DNA of 64,000 nucleotides from Thermus aquaticus (GTDB lineage Bacteria; Deinococcota; Deinococci; Deinococcales; Thermaceae). The DNA lies in the NCBI RefSeq assembly GCF_001280255.1, contig NZ_LHCI01000106.1, positions 1,847,351 to 1,911,350 of the forward strand, given 5' to 3'. Shown here in pieces: positions 46,229 through 55,130 of this stretch. A model generated the notes under the pieces. It was given only the letters and a program-made list of their open reading frames with translations. It made no database searches and was not told the DNA's origin. The position numbers and the translations under genes are program-made. How positions within the stretch are numbered: the first letter of the stretch is position 1; each line of letters starts with the position of its first letter.

Positions 46229-47666
46229 GGGGCAGGCCCAGAAGAAGGGCCGCCAGCAAAAAGAGGAAAAGCCCCCCCAGGCCCCCAAGGACCAGGGGAA
46301 GGAGGGCGCCTTTGGGCGTGGCGGCGGGAAAGTAGACCCCGAGAAAGAGCCCGGGAACCGCTGCGAGGAGCCCCGCCAGAAAGGCCTTGAGGACATAGAG
46401 CGGGGCGTAGCCCACCGCCACCCCCTCCCGGCGCAAGAGGAGCAGGTAGAGGCCGAGGCCCAGATACCCCGCCAGGGCCGTGGCCAGGTTGAGGAGGAAG
46501 AGGCCCGCATCCCTTAGGAGCCAGTAGCCCAGGGTGTTGGCGAGGAAGACCAGGGCGCTGGCCATGACCGCCTCCCGCACCTTGCCCAGGGCGTAGAGGC
46601 CCCTTAGGAAGAGGGTGTTCACCCCCCAGGGCAGAAGGGCCAGGCCCAGGGCGGCAAGCACCAGGGCGCTGTAGGTCCGGTTCTCCGGGGTGAGGGGGCC
46701 GAAGAGGCCAAAGAGGAGGACCACCACGTAGGGGGCGAGGCCCGTGAGAAGCCCGCCTAAAAGGGCCAAAACCAGGCTCAGGCGCTCAAAGGGGCCTCGG
46801 AGGAAGCTGGCAAGCTCCTCCCCCTTCAGCGTGCTCATCCGGGGGAAGAGGGCGATGGCGGGGCTAGTGGCGAAGAGGCCCAGGACCATCTGGAAGACCA
46901 CCTCGGCGTTGTAAAAGCCCGTGACCGCCGCCTGAGGGTAGCGGGTGAGGATGTTGGTGAGGACCAGGTTCAAAAACTGCCGCAAGGAGGTGGTGAAGGC
47001 GAAGGGCCCCATGCGGAGGAGGGCCGGGGCGAAGGCCCGGTGCCAGCCCCACTCCAGGCGGAAGCCCCGGAGGAAGGGGAGCTGGACCAGGGCCTGCACC
47101 AGCCCCCCCAGGGCCACGGAGAGGCCCAAGGCCGTGGGGTCCCCGGGGAAGAGGGCCATGAGGCCGATGGCCACCAGGTTGAAGGCCACGGGGCCCAGGG
47201 CATAGGGCAGAAAGCGCTCCTCGGCCTGGAGGAAGGCGGAGAAGAGGGCTGCCATGGAGATGCCCAGGAGAAAGGGCAGGAGAAGCCGAGTCAGGTAGAC
47301 CACCTGCTGAAAGCTCTCCCCTTCCCTTAGGTGGCTTCCCGGGGCCACCAGAAGCCCCGCCACCCACGGGGCCAGGAGGTAGCCCAGGCCCAGGACCAGG
47401 AGGTTGACGCCCAGGAGAAAGGCGGCGAAGCGGCGGGCGAAGGCCTGGGCCTCCTCGGGGGGGAGGCTCTTTAAGAGGGGGATCAGGGCGTTCTGCACCG
47501 CCCCCTCGGCGAGGAGTTCCCGGAGGAGGTTCGGCACCCGGTAAGCCACGTTGAAGGCGTCTTTTAGTGCATCCGGGTAAAGGGCGTTGAAGACAGCCTG
47601 GCGCAGGAGGCCCAGGACCCTCGAGGCCAGGGTCCCCCCCATGACCAGAAGGACCTTACGGAGCAT
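46182..47666 (-). CDS. murJ: Lipid II flippase MurJ
   Basis: Flips the peptidoglycan precursor lipid II to the outer face of the inner membrane. 494 residues, about 14 TM helices, with the MurJ N-terminal signature GTLASRVLGLLRQAVFNALYPDALKDAFNVAYRVPNLLRELLAEGAVQNALIPLL containing the conserved Arg and Asp residues. The start overlaps the upstream nuclease-like gene stop by 11 bases, which suggests co-transcription. The 3' end overlaps the converging gene. Confidence 0.95.
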   Translation of the reverse strand: MLRKVLLVMGGTLASRVLGLLRQAVFNALYPDALKDAFNVAYRVPNLLRELLAEGAVQNALIPLLKSLPPEEAQAFARRFAAFLLGVNLLVLGLGYLLAPWVAGLLVAPGSHLREGESFQQVVYLTRLLLPFLLGISMAALFSAFLQAEERFLPYALGPVAFNLVAIGLMALFPGDPTALGLSVALGGLVQALVQLPFLRGFRLEWGWHRAFAPALLRMGPFAFTTSLRQFLNLVLTNILTRYPQAAVTGFYNAEVVFQMVLGLFATSPAIALFPRMSTLKGEELASFLRGPFERLSLVLALLGGLLTGLAPYVVVLLFGLFGPLTPENRTYSALVLAALGLALLPWGVNTLFLRGLYALGKVREAVMASALVFLANTLGYWLLRDAGLFLLNLATALAGYLGLGLYLLLLRREGVAVGYAPLYVLKAFLAGLLAAVPGLFLGVYFPAATPKGALLPLVLGGLGGLFLFLLAALLLGLPLKALARGLLGGSRGA

Positions 47667-48732
47667 TCCCCTCCAAGGCCTCCTGGAATACGTCCAGGAA
47701 GTTGGCCTGGTTCACCACGGTGAGGCCGTGCAAAGCGGAAAGCTCTTTGGCCCTGGCCTTGTCCATGCCCAGGAGGACCAGGAAGCTCTCCTTCTGGGAA
47801 AGGCCTAAGACCTTCTTGAGCCCGGCGTACTTGCCGATGTGGGCCTGGAACTCGCCGGTCTTGGCCTCAAACCAGAAGACCCTCTCCCCCACCCGCACCA
47901 GGATGTCCAGCTCCATGGCCTCCCCACTCGGCAGGGTCACCTGGTAGCCCATGGCCAGCTCGTGGGGCAGATTCTTGGAGCGGAGGTGCTTCCTCAAGCG
48001 CTCGGCCACGTAGCGCTCCAGCCACGCCCCGGTGAAGAAGTTCTGCACCCAGCCCTCGGTGCTGGCCTTGGCCCGGATGCGCCGCTCCTCGCTCTTGTAG
48101 TGGTAGCTGGTGAGGAGGGCGTACTGCTTGAGGAGGGTGCAGAACTGGGTGGAGTTGGCGATCTCCTCCTGGCCCGCCTCGGCCAGGGAAAGCTCAAACT
48201 GGCGCTTGGTGGAAAGGCTTTGCTTCAGGCGCTCGTAGAGCTTCTCCAGGCTCGGGTAGCGGTCCCCCAAGAAGAGGGCCAGGCGGGTGAGGACCTTCTC
48301 CTTCTCCTCGTCCTCTTCCCGCTTCTTCACCACCTGGATGCCCAGGCTCTGCAGCCAGGCCTCGAGGGTGGGGGGGCGCTTGGGGCGGGGGGCCTCGCGG
48401 GGCTCCTCCTTGGCCTCCTTAAGCGGCGTGGCGGGGGGCGCTTCCGAGAGCACCCGCCACATCTCCGCCGCCAGGGCGAAGAAGCGGGCCCGGCGGGGGT
48501 CCTCCTCCACCTCCAGCCCGGGGGGAAGGGCCCCGGAGCGCAAAGCGCTCAGGAGCCAGGCCTCGAGGGCCTCCCTAAGCGCCTCCCGGGCGGCCTCCAG
48601 GTGGGAGGCCTCCACCTTAAGCCCCACCTCGGGGAGCTCGGCCACGAAGCGCCCCGGCCCCAGAAGGTCGTAGCGGGCCTGGGCCATGGCCTTTTCCAGA
48701 TAGCGGGTGATCACGCCCACGCCCTCAAGCAT
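47656..48732 (-). CDS. HicB-like domain fused to PD-(D/E)XK nuclease (DUF1887-like)
   Basis: 358 residues in three parts. Residues about 10-72 match a HicB-type partial RNase-H fold (MAQARYDLLGPGRFVAELPEVG... LREALEAWLLSALRSGALPPG). A charged linker and helical region follow (about 100-225). The C-terminal 130 residues resemble the DUF1887/Card1-type nuclease: GAWLERYVAERL (235-246), Asp276 in MELDILV, then Glu289-Ala-Lys291 (WFEAKTG), a PD-(D/E)XK core. No HicA toxin and no CRISPR genes are nearby. It could be a self-contained defence or RNA/DNA-processing enzyme. The start is uncertain: no ribosome-binding site precedes the ATG, and GTGs at 48720 and 48714 are alternatives. Confidence 0.75.
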   Translation of the reverse strand: MLEGVGVITRYLEKAMAQARYDLLGPGRFVAELPEVGLKVEASHLEAAREALREALEAWLLSALRSGALPPGLEVEEDPRRARFFALAAEMWRVLSEAPPATPLKEAKEEPREAPRPKRPPTLEAWLQSLGIQVVKKREEDEEKEKVLTRLALFLGDRYPSLEKLYERLKQSLSTKRQFELSLAEAGQEEIANSTQFCTLLKQYALLTSYHYKSEERRIRAKASTEGWVQNFFTGAWLERYVAERLRKHLRSKNLPHELAMGYQVTLPSGEAMELDILVRVGERVFWFEAKTGEFQAHIGKYAGLKKVLGLSQKESFLVLLGMDKARAKELSALHGLTVVNQANFLDVFQEALEGNAP

Positions 48733-48746
48733 AGCAAGGAAAGGCG

Positions 48747-48770
48747 AAAGGCCCCGGAGAACCGGGGCCC
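48747..48770 (-). terminator. tRNA-Leu terminator
   Basis: Eight-base stem GGCCCCGG (48762-48769) with loop ttct and CCGGGGCC (48750-48757), then TTTCGCCTTTCC, on the minus strand. It begins 5 bases after the tRNA 3' end. Confidence 0.7.
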
Positions 48771-48773
48771 TGG

Positions 48774-48862
48774 TGGTGCCGGGGACGGGACTCGAACCCG
48801 TACGGGGGATTACCCCCCAGCGGATTTTAAGTCCGCAGCGTCTACCATTCCGCCACCCCGGC
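48774..48862 (-). tRNA. tRNA-Leu (anticodon TAA)
   Basis: 89 bases including encoded CCA. Acceptor GCCGGGG/CCCCGGC; anticodon stem GCGGA/TCCGC around loop CTTAAAA gives anticodon TAA, reading UUA. The long variable arm (TGGGGGGTAATCCCCC) is typical of leucine tRNA, and the T arm is ACGGGTTCGAGTCCCGT. Confidence 0.97.
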
Positions 48863-48873
48863 GGGCCTTTACC

Positions 48874-48902
48874 ATGCTACTAAAGGGGGAAGTCCCCGCC
48901 AA
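48874..48902 (-). promoter_or_regulatory. tRNA-Leu promoter inside the LCP gene end
   Basis: Minus strand: TTGGCG (48897-48902), 17-base spacer, TAGCAT (48874-48879). The predicted start of transcription is about 5 bases before the tRNA 5' end. The -35 and spacer lie within the last codons of the upstream LCP gene. Confidence 0.5.
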
Positions 48903-50031
48903 GCCTTAAGGTGAGGTCCGCCCCCAAGACCGCCTCCCCGGAGACGCGGTAGGGCACCCCCAGGGCCTTCCCCAGGGCCTCCGCCGCGAAGCCCGGGCCG
49001 TTTTCCAGGACCTCGGTGCGCCCCGGGGGAAGGTCTTTGGGGTGGGGGAGCACCTTTAGGCCCAGGGCGGCAAGCCGCTCCTCCGCCCTCCGGGCCAGGG
49101 CCTCCTGCCCGGGGCCGTAGACCAGGGCCACCCTAAGCCCCTTCAGGCTCACCTCCTCCCCGGTGCCCTCTCCCAGGAAGTAGCGCTCCACCAGGGCCTT
49201 CAAGGCCTTTTGGTCCACCTCCCAGCCCCCGCCCCCAAACCGCCCGGGAAGGAGGAGGCTCACGAGCTCCAGGCGCTTCATGGCCAAGCCCAGAAGGGCC
49301 CCCTTCTCCTCGCGGGTGAGGTCGGTCTCCACGTAAGGCTCCACCGCCGCCACCGCCCGGGGCAGGCGGAGGAGGCCCGCCGGCGAAAGCAGCTTCTCTT
49401 TGAGGGCGTGGAAGAAGGCCTGCTGGCGCTGGATGCGGCCGATGTCCCCCAGGGCGTCCTTGCGGAAGCGCACATAGCCCTCGGCCTCCTCGCCGGAGAG
49501 GACCCGGCACCCGGGCTTTAGGTCTATGACCAGCCCGGCGGCGGTGTCCCGGTAGCGCATGGGCCGCTCCACGCAGACCCTGACCCCCCCGATGGCGTCC
49601 ACCAGGGCCCTCAGGGCCTCGAGGCTCACCACCACGTACCGCTCGGGCCGAACCCCCACCACCCGCGCCACGGCCTCCTTCATGAGCGCGGGGCCCCCCA
49701 GGGGGCTTGCGGCGTTCACCTTGCGCCAGCCATACCCGGGAAGGTTCACCCAGACGTCCCGGGGGATGGAGAGGACCACCACCCGGTTGGCCTTTGGGTC
49801 CAGGCGCACCAGGAGTATGGTGTCCGCAAGACCCCGGAAGCGCTCCTCCGCCCTTTTGTGGTAGCCCACGTACTCGGGGCTGGAGCCGTAGACCAGGATG
49901 GTGAGGGGCTCCTTCAGCCCCTCAGGGGCGGGCAGGGCCCCATGGCGCACCGCGGGGCCCAGAAGGGGGTAGGCCCAGAAGGCCAAGGCCACCAGGAAGA
50001 GCAAAAGGAGGGCCAGGAAAAGCCGCCGCAC
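48880..50031 (-). CDS. LytR-CpsA-Psr (LCP) family protein
   Basis: LCP proteins transfer lipid-linked glycans onto the cell wall or another surface. 383 residues: one N-terminal membrane helix (about 3-20), an LCP catalytic domain with the usual motifs (DTILLVRLDPKANRVVVLSIPRDVWVNLPGYG, DAIGGVRVCVE, and YVRFRKDALGDIGRIQRQQ with its arginines), and a C-terminal LytR_C domain (about 295-380, VALVYGPGQEALARRAEERL). GTG start; TAGACT lies 8 bases upstream and could be a -10. Substrate unknown. Confidence 0.9.
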   Translation of the reverse strand: MRRLFLALLLLFLVALAFWAYPLLGPAVRHGALPAPEGLKEPLTILVYGSSPEYVGYHKRAEERFRGLADTILLVRLDPKANRVVVLSIPRDVWVNLPGYGWRKVNAASPLGGPALMKEAVARVVGVRPERYVVVSLEALRALVDAIGGVRVCVERPMRYRDTAAGLVIDLKPGCRVLSGEEAEGYVRFRKDALGDIGRIQRQQAFFHALKEKLLSPAGLLRLPRAVAAVEPYVETDLTREEKGALLGLAMKRLELVSLLLPGRFGGGGWEVDQKALKALVERYFLGEGTGEEVSLKGLRVALVYGPGQEALARRAEERLAALGLKVLPHPKDLPPGRTEVLENGPGFAAEALGKALGVPYRVSGEAVLGADLTLRLGGDFPL

Positions 50032-50066
50032 GAAGGCTCAGTCTAACGCCCGGCGGGTGAGGCGGA

Positions 50067-51386
50067 TTAGGGGAAGCAGTAGGTGGGGTCCGTCATCACC
50101 CGGTCGGCCCGGACGAGACCGAAGCCGTAGCCCGTATCCCTTCCACTAGGCCCTAAGTCCTCTGCGGTCTGGACAAGGCACTGGTAAACCTGATCCGGTG
50201 TCGGGTAGGTGCCATAAAGGCGTTGATAGCGGCTCATGTAAAGAGCAACCACTCCGGAAACCATCGGGGTAGCGAAGGAGGTACCATCAGCCTGAGCCAG
50301 GGCATTGTTCGGTGCTAGGACAACCACCCCAACCCCGGGAGCCACCAGGTCCACTTCCGGGCCGCAGTTGGAAAAGGAAGCCTTGCGTCGGTCGTTGTCT
50401 ACAGCCCCTACGGCGATAACCCGGGGGGAGGAAGCAGGGTAGAGGACTCCGTCCACGCCATTATTCCCAACGGCGGCCACCAAAGTAGCACCCTTCCCGC
50501 GGGCGTAGGCAAGAGCGTTTTCCAAAACCGCATCAAACCCTCCCCCTCCCAAAGAGAGGTTGATGACTTTGGCTCCCAGATCAGCGGCTTTTCTGACCGC
50601 CGACGCTACCACATTTGTTGAGATCTCACCATCAAAGGAACGAGCTACCTTCAAGGGGAGTAACCGCCCGAACCAAGTTACTCCCGCCATGCCTTGGCCA
50701 TTATTGGTATCAGCTCCTATAACAGAGGCAACGGCTAACCCATGGCTAAAAGGGGAACTGCCCCTAGCGGCGGGCGTATCATCTACGGGATCGCTGTCGT
50801 TGTCAGCTAGGTCCAGGGTTTCTCCAGGGGGCAAGTACCACCTGCTGGACGCATCAATGTGCGTCAGATAGCCCGTGTCCACCACCGCAACGATGAGGTT
50901 TGGGTCTCCCTTTTCGGAATTCCAGGCAGACTCCAGGCCCAACAGACCGTTCAGCTGAGACCTCTGTCGGGGAAAATATGAGGGGTCGTTGGGGGAGGCC
51001 AGGGGTTGGTAGAGGTAGTTGGGCTGCACCCACCGGGCCCCGGCCTGGAGGAGGGCCTCGGCCTTGGCCCTCTCCTGGCCCGGAGGCACCTTTACCTGGA
51101 GGAAGCCCCCGTCAAGGGCCCTCCGCACCTCCACCCCCTGCACCCGGGCGGCCAGGCTCTGGGGCGCAAGCCCCCCGGGAAGGAGCAGAAGCTCCCCGGG
51201 CACGTGGGGAGCCGAGAAGTCCCCCAGGCCCTGGGGTTCCCTCAGGGCCAGGGTAGAGAGGCTTCCCGTGGGGGTGGGGGAACAGGTAGAGGCAGGTGGT
51301 GGAGGCGGTGGTGGCGGGTTCAGAGGGCAGGCCGTGAGGAGGAAGGCAGTCCCCAGAAGGAGGGCCAGAAGGGCCAGGCGCTTCAT
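50067..51386 (-). CDS. Subtilisin-like (S8) serine protease lipoprotein
   Basis: Extracytoplasmic protease of 439 residues. Lipobox LLTAC (Cys20) follows the signal peptide, then a Pro-rich linker. A propeptide-like region (about 55-130) precedes the peptidase domain with Asp170 (VVDTGYLTHID), His215 (SHGLAVASVIG), an oxyanion Asn in VGNNG, and Ser370 (DGTSFATPMVSG). The catalytic part (roughly 50140-50975) has clearly lower GC than the N-terminal part and neighbours, suggesting a domain acquired by recombination. The -10-like TATAGT ends 7 bases before the ATG. Confidence 0.93.
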   Translation of the reverse strand: MKRLALLALLLGTAFLLTACPLNPPPPPPPPASTCSPTPTGSLSTLALREPQGLGDFSAPHVPGELLLLPGGLAPQSLAARVQGVEVRRALDGGFLQVKVPPGQERAKAEALLQAGARWVQPNYLYQPLASPNDPSYFPRQRSQLNGLLGLESAWNSEKGDPNLIVAVVDTGYLTHIDASSRWYLPPGETLDLADNDSDPVDDTPAARGSSPFSHGLAVASVIGADTNNGQGMAGVTWFGRLLPLKVARSFDGEISTNVVASAVRKAADLGAKVINLSLGGGGFDAVLENALAYARGKGATLVAAVGNNGVDGVLYPASSPRVIAVGAVDNDRRKASFSNCGPEVDLVAPGVGVVVLAPNNALAQADGTSFATPMVSGVVALYMSRYQRLYGTYPTPDQVYQCLVQTAEDLGPSGRDTGYGFGLVRADRVMTDPTYCFP

Positions 51387-51393
51387 GGCTTCC

Positions 51394-51399
51394 ACTATA
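51394..51399 (-). promoter_or_regulatory. -10 box of the S8 protease gene (leaderless)
   Basis: TATAGT on the minus strand, 7 bases before the ATG at 51386. The -35 region (CCGCCGGGGGCGG upstream) does not resemble TTGACA. Confidence 0.5.
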
Positions 51400-51420
51400 C
51401 CGCCCCCGGCGGGGGGTTCC

Positions 51421-52218
51421 TTAAGCTTTCGCTAAGGCTTCTTCCGCCCGTTGGGCGGCCTTTTCCAAAAAGGCGAAGAACATGGGGCCGTAATGGGCCA
51501 GCTCGTCGCCGTCGGTGGCCGCCACGGGGAAGTCCCAGCCCCTCTCCTGGGCCAGGGCCCGGGCCTTCTCCAGGGGGTTTTTGCCCCAGGGTTTGGGCTC
51601 GTAGAGGAAGAGGTCGGGCCTCCTCCGCTTCACCTCCTCGAGGTCCGGGGCGAAGTAGGCCTGGGGCACGTCCAGAAAGATGGGCCTCAGGCCCAGGTGG
51701 AGGAGGGCCTGGGCGATGTAGCTTCCCCGGCCCACGGTGATGGGCCCCCCCAGGTCCATCTCAAAGTAGACGGTGGCGGAAAGCCGCCCCTTGAGGCGGG
51801 CGTAGCGGAGGGCGAGTTGGTGGGCAAGCTCCAGGGCCTTCTCCTCCACGTCCAGGAGGTGGCCCAGGGTGGAGAGGTTTTCCAGAATCCCGTAGGGGCT
51901 CGTGGGGAGGGGAACGGCGTAGACGGGAAAACCCTCCTCCTTGAGCCTCAGGGCCTGCTCCCGCTGGACCCCCGTGGAGAGGAGGACCAGGTCGGGCTTT
52001 AAGCTTCTCAGGAGGTCCAGGCGGGTCTTGGTGTAGGAGGCCACCACGGGCAGGGAGAGGACCTGGGCCGGGCGGTGGCAGAAGGCGCTCCGGCCCACCA
52101 GGCGGTCCCCAAGCCCCAGGGCATAGAGGGCGTCGGTCAGGTTGGGCGCCAGGCTCACGATGCGCCCGAAGCGGTCGGGAAGCTCCAGGGGGCCCAAGAG
52201 CTCGTGGAAGACCCTCAT
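51421..52218 (-). CDS. BtuF-like periplasmic-binding-fold protein without signal peptide
   Basis: 265 residues with the fold of cobalamin/iron-siderophore binding proteins (Peripla_BP_2): [37 protein letters not shown], and a [17 protein letters not shown] block in the second lobe. The N-terminus [18 protein letters not shown] is not hydrophobic, so the protein looks cytoplasmic. The ATG overlaps the hisD stop (ATGA). No BtuC/BtuD partner genes are present. Ligand unknown; a solute sensor role is possible. Confidence 0.8.
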   Translation of the reverse strand: MRVFHELLGPLELPDRFGRIVSLAPNLTDALYALGLGDRLVGRSAFCHRPAQVLSLPVVASYTKTRLDLLRSLKPDLVLLSTGVQREQALRLKEEGFPVYAVPLPTSPYGILENLSTLGHLLDVEEKALELAHQLALRYARLKGRLSATVYFEMDLGGPITVGRGSYIAQALLHLGLRPIFLDVPQAYFAPDLEEVKRRRPDLFLYEPKPWGKNPLEKARALAQERGWDFPVAATDGDELAHYGPMFFAFLEKAAQRAEEALAKA

Positions 52219-53453
52219 CGCCTCAGGTCCAGGGCGCGGGCGTGGCCCTCGAGGCCCTCCGCCCTCGCCAGAAGGGCCCCCTTGGCGGAAAGCTCCCTGA
52301 CCGCCTCCTCGGAAAGCCCCACCACCGGGATCACCTTGAGGAAGTCCCGCAGAGCCAGGCCTCCCTGGAACCGGGCCGTGCCCGAGGTGGGCATCACGTG
52401 GCTGGGCCCGGCGATGTAGTCCCCCAGGGCCTCGGCGCTCCCCTCCCCCAGGAAGACCCCGCCGGCGTTCTGCACCCGGCCGAGCCAAGGCAAGGGGTCG
52501 GCCAGGGCCAGGCAGAGGTGCTCGGGGGCGTAGAGGTTGGCCAGGTCCAGGGCCTCCTCGAGGTCCCGGGTCAGGACCAGGCCCCCCTTCTCCAGGGCCC
52601 TTTTGGCCACCTCTGCCCGGGGAAGCCCCTCCAGCTGGCGGAAGAGCTCCGCCTCCACCCGCTCAAGAAGCGCCCGGTCCGGGGAGAGGAGCCAGGGCTC
52701 GGAGTCGGGCCCGTGCTCGGCCTGGGCCAGGAGGTCGGCGGCGAGAAGCCTGGGCGAGGCGGAGCCGTCGGCCACGATCAGGGTTTCCGTGGGCCCCGCC
52801 AGGCCGTCCAGGCCCACCACGCCGTAGACCTGCCGCTTGGCCGCCACCACGTAGGCGTTCCCCGGGCCCACGATCTTGTCCACCCGGGGCACCCGCTCGG
52901 TGCCAAAGGCCAGGGCGGCGATGGCCTGGGCGCCCCCCATGGCGTAGAGGCGGTCCACCCCGGCCACCCAGGCGGCGGCCAGCACCCCGGGGTGGACCCT
53001 GGGGGGGCTGGCCACGATCACCTCCCCCACCCCGGCCACCTTGGCGGGCACCACGCTCATGAGGAGGCTGGAGAGGAGGGGGGCGCTCCCCCCGGGCACG
53101 TAGACCCCCACCCGGGAAAGGGGCCTGACCAGCTGGCCCAAAACCCCTCCCGCCTCGGCCTTGAGGAAGCCCCCCTTGGCCTCCTCCCGGTAGAAGGCCT
53201 CTATCCGCTCTTTGGCCGTCTCCAGGGCGTCCCTTAGCTCCTCGTCCAGGTCCTCGTAGGCCTCCCGCCAGAGCCTTTTGGGAACCTCCTCCACGGGGTG
53301 GCCGTCCAGGTCCAGGCTGAAGCGGTCCAAAGCGGCGTCCCCCTCCTCCCGCACAGCGGTGAGGATGCCCCGGACGATCTCCTCCACCGTGGGGTCAAAG
53401 GAAAGCCCCCTTCTGGCAAAGCGGGCCCGCACCTCGTCCGCCTGATAGATCAT
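52215..53453 (-). CDS. hisD: Histidinol dehydrogenase
   Basis: Last enzyme of histidine synthesis: oxidises histidinol to histidine using two NAD+ and zinc. 412 residues, the normal length. Conserved blocks include [55 protein letters not shown] and [11 protein letters not shown]. No other histidine synthesis genes lie next to it, apart from hisS 6 kb away. The start at 53453 follows the unknown gene by 7 bases on the same strand. Confidence 0.97.
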   Translation of the reverse strand: MIYQADEVRARFARRGLSFDPTVEEIVRGILTAVREEGDAALDRFSLDLDGHPVEEVPKRLWREAYEDLDEELRDALETAKERIEAFYREEAKGGFLKAEAGGVLGQLVRPLSRVGVYVPGGSAPLLSSLLMSVVPAKVAGVGEVIVASPPRVHPGVLAAAWVAGVDRLYAMGGAQAIAALAFGTERVPRVDKIVGPGNAYVVAAKRQVYGVVGLDGLAGPTETLIVADGSASPRLLAADLLAQAEHGPDSEPWLLSPDRALLERVEAELFRQLEGLPRAEVAKRALEKGGLVLTRDLEEALDLANLYAPEHLCLALADPLPWLGRVQNAGGVFLGEGSAEALGDYIAGPSHVMPTSGTARFQGGLALRDFLKVIPVVGLSEEAVRELSAKGALLARAEGLEGHARALDLRR

Positions 53454-53460
53454 GCCTTCA

Positions 53461-54057
53461 CTATACCCAGCGGCGGCGCCTTCTCACCTCCTCCACGCCC
53501 TCCAAGACCGCCTCAAAGACGTGGTCCCCCACCTGCTGGGCGATGCGCACGGGAATCCCCTCCTCTAGCTGCACCAGGCTGAGGCCGGGCCGGAGGCGGA
53601 AGTGCTGGCGCACCCTGCCCTCCACCTCCAGGTTGGGAAGCCTCTCCACGTAGGCCCTACCCCCGGGCATGGGGAAGCGGGCCACGTCGCCCGGGATAAG
53701 CTCCAGCCTAGAGAGGGCCAGGAGGAGGGAAAGGGGGTCGTGGTAGGGGGCGAGGTAGGGCAGGGCCAGGCTCTCCTTGCCCTGGCTCACCAGGATGACC
53801 CCCTCCTCCTCCAGCCTTTCCACGGTGAAGACCCGGGCCTCCCGGGCCTCCACCCGCTCGGCGAAGTAGCGGGAAAACCCCTCCCGGTCGGTCTCCGTCT
53901 GCCAGCGCTGGCGGGTTTTGGGAAGGGGCAGGCTGACCTCCGCCGTCAGCGTGGCCTTGACCCCCTCCTCCTGGGGGCGCACCTCCAGCCTCCCCTCCCC
54001 GGCGGGCTCCCCGGCAAAGAAGTAGCGGTAGAGGTAGGTGGCGGGCCGCTCGGTCAT
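53461..54057 (-). CDS. Beta-rich protein of unknown function, DUF3108-like
   Basis: 198 residues, no signal peptide. Alternating strands with the order [54 protein letters not shown] resemble the DUF3108 pattern (hydrolytic or lipid-binding extracytoplasmic proteins), but this match is from memory. The C-terminus is strongly basic (VRRRRRWV). It starts 4 bases before the pseudokinase stop on the same strand and is probably co-transcribed with it and hisD. Confidence 0.7.
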   Translation of the reverse strand: MTERPATYLYRYFFAGEPAGEGRLEVRPQEEGVKATLTAEVSLPLPKTRQRWQTETDREGFSRYFAERVEAREARVFTVERLEEEGVILVSQGKESLALPYLAPYHDPLSLLLALSRLELIPGDVARFPMPGGRAYVERLPNLEVEGRVRQHFRLRPGLSLVQLEEGIPVRIAQQVGDHVFEAVLEGVEEVRRRRRWV

Positions 54058-54061
54058 GCTC

Positions 54062-55123
54062 CTAGCGTACCTTGATGGTGAGGGGCGGGCCCGGGACCTC
54101 CAGGAGGTAGTCCACGGGGTCCCGGCCCGGCACCCGGATCCTCAGGCGGTAGACCCCCTTCTGGTCAAACTCCACCCGGCCCGGGACGGTGAAGCTTTGG
54201 CCGGGGGCCATCCTGGAGCCCTCGGGCACCTCCAGGAGGATCACCTCCGCCCGCGCCGTGGGGGGGTCGGTGCGGAACTCCATGGCGTAGCCCTGGGCCG
54301 GGGTGGGCCTCGGCCGGAGGAAGAGGCCGAGAAGCCCCAGGAGGGCGAAGAGGAGCAAAAGGGCCAGGAGGGCCCGGCGGTTTTGGGGCCTCGAGGGCTC
54401 CACCAGGGGAAAGGGAGGCTCGTCGCGCTCCTCAATGCGGATCACCCGGGGGCGGCTTGGGGTCTTCTCCGCCTCCTCAGGAGGGGAAGAGGGCGCTGGA
54501 ACCACCTCCTCCACGGGCTCCACCACCAGGCGCTTAGGAGGGGGCTTGGGGGGCTCCTCGGGCTTCACGGGCTCGGGGGCTTCCTTGGGGGCCTCGCCCC
54601 TGGCCTCCGGGGCTAGGAGGTCCTCCAGCCGGGCCTCCCCCCGTTCCAGGGCCTCGAGGCGCCCCCGCAAAGGAAAGGCCTCCCAGTCGGCGGCCAGGGC
54701 CCGGGCCAGGGCCACCAGGGCCTTTTCCGGGTCCCCCTCCAGGCCCTTCGCCCCCACGCCCCCAAGCCAGAGGCGCTTCCCCTTCACCAGGCAGAGCTCG
54801 GGCACCGGGGCGAAGGCCACCCCCCGGGCCTTCAGGGCAAGGAGGGTCCTGGTGAGCGCCTCCAGCCAGCCCCTGAGGCGGCTTTCCTCAGCCACCCCCA
54901 GGTACTGGCTCAGGGGCACGGCCCCCAGGGGCCACTCCAGGACCCAGGCTTCCGGCAAGGTTTCCAGAAGGGCCAGGACTCCTTCCCCTTTCACGGGCTC
55001 TCCCTGGGCGCCTTTCAGGATCATGACCGGCATGCCCGTGTGGGCTTCCTGGCCCTCGTACACGGTGATGCCGGAAATGCGGGCGAGAATACGCCTCAAC
55101 CAATACTTGCCCAGAACCTCCAT
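54062..55123 (-). CDS. Pseudokinase-like protein with membrane helix and PEGA-like domain
   Basis: 353 residues. The N-terminal 150 residues follow the order of a protein kinase (YWLRRILARISGITVYEGQEAHTGMPVMILK with the ATP-lysine, then ETLPEAWVLEWPLG like a hinge). The catalytic HRD, DFG and glycine-loop motifs are absent, so it is not an active kinase. A Pro/Glu-rich linker (about 185-250) leads to one TM helix (about 260-280, ALLALLLLFALLGLLGLF) and an extracytoplasmic beta domain (YAMEFRTDPPTARAEVILLEV) that resembles PEGA. TATACT is 7 bases before the ATG, predicting leaderless transcription. Confidence 0.75.
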   Translation of the reverse strand: MEVLGKYWLRRILARISGITVYEGQEAHTGMPVMILKGAQGEPVKGEGVLALLETLPEAWVLEWPLGAVPLSQYLGVAEESRLRGWLEALTRTLLALKARGVAFAPVPELCLVKGKRLWLGGVGAKGLEGDPEKALVALARALAADWEAFPLRGRLEALERGEARLEDLLAPEARGEAPKEAPEPVKPEEPPKPPPKRLVVEPVEEVVPAPSSPPEEAEKTPSRPRVIRIEERDEPPFPLVEPSRPQNRRALLALLLLFALLGLLGLFLRPRPTPAQGYAMEFRTDPPTARAEVILLEVPEGSRMAPGQSFTVPGRVEFDQKGVYRLRIRVPGRDPVDYLLEVPGPPLTIKVR

Positions 55124-55130
55124 CCCCCCA

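Noticed and set aside
47656..48732. Classic HicAB toxin-antitoxin pair
   Set aside because: Only a HicB-like domain is present; no small HicA double-stranded-RNA-binding toxin lies on either side.
51396..52230. Cobalamin riboswitch for the BtuF-like gene
   Set aside because: The gene starts inside hisD and no B12-box sequence is visible nearby.
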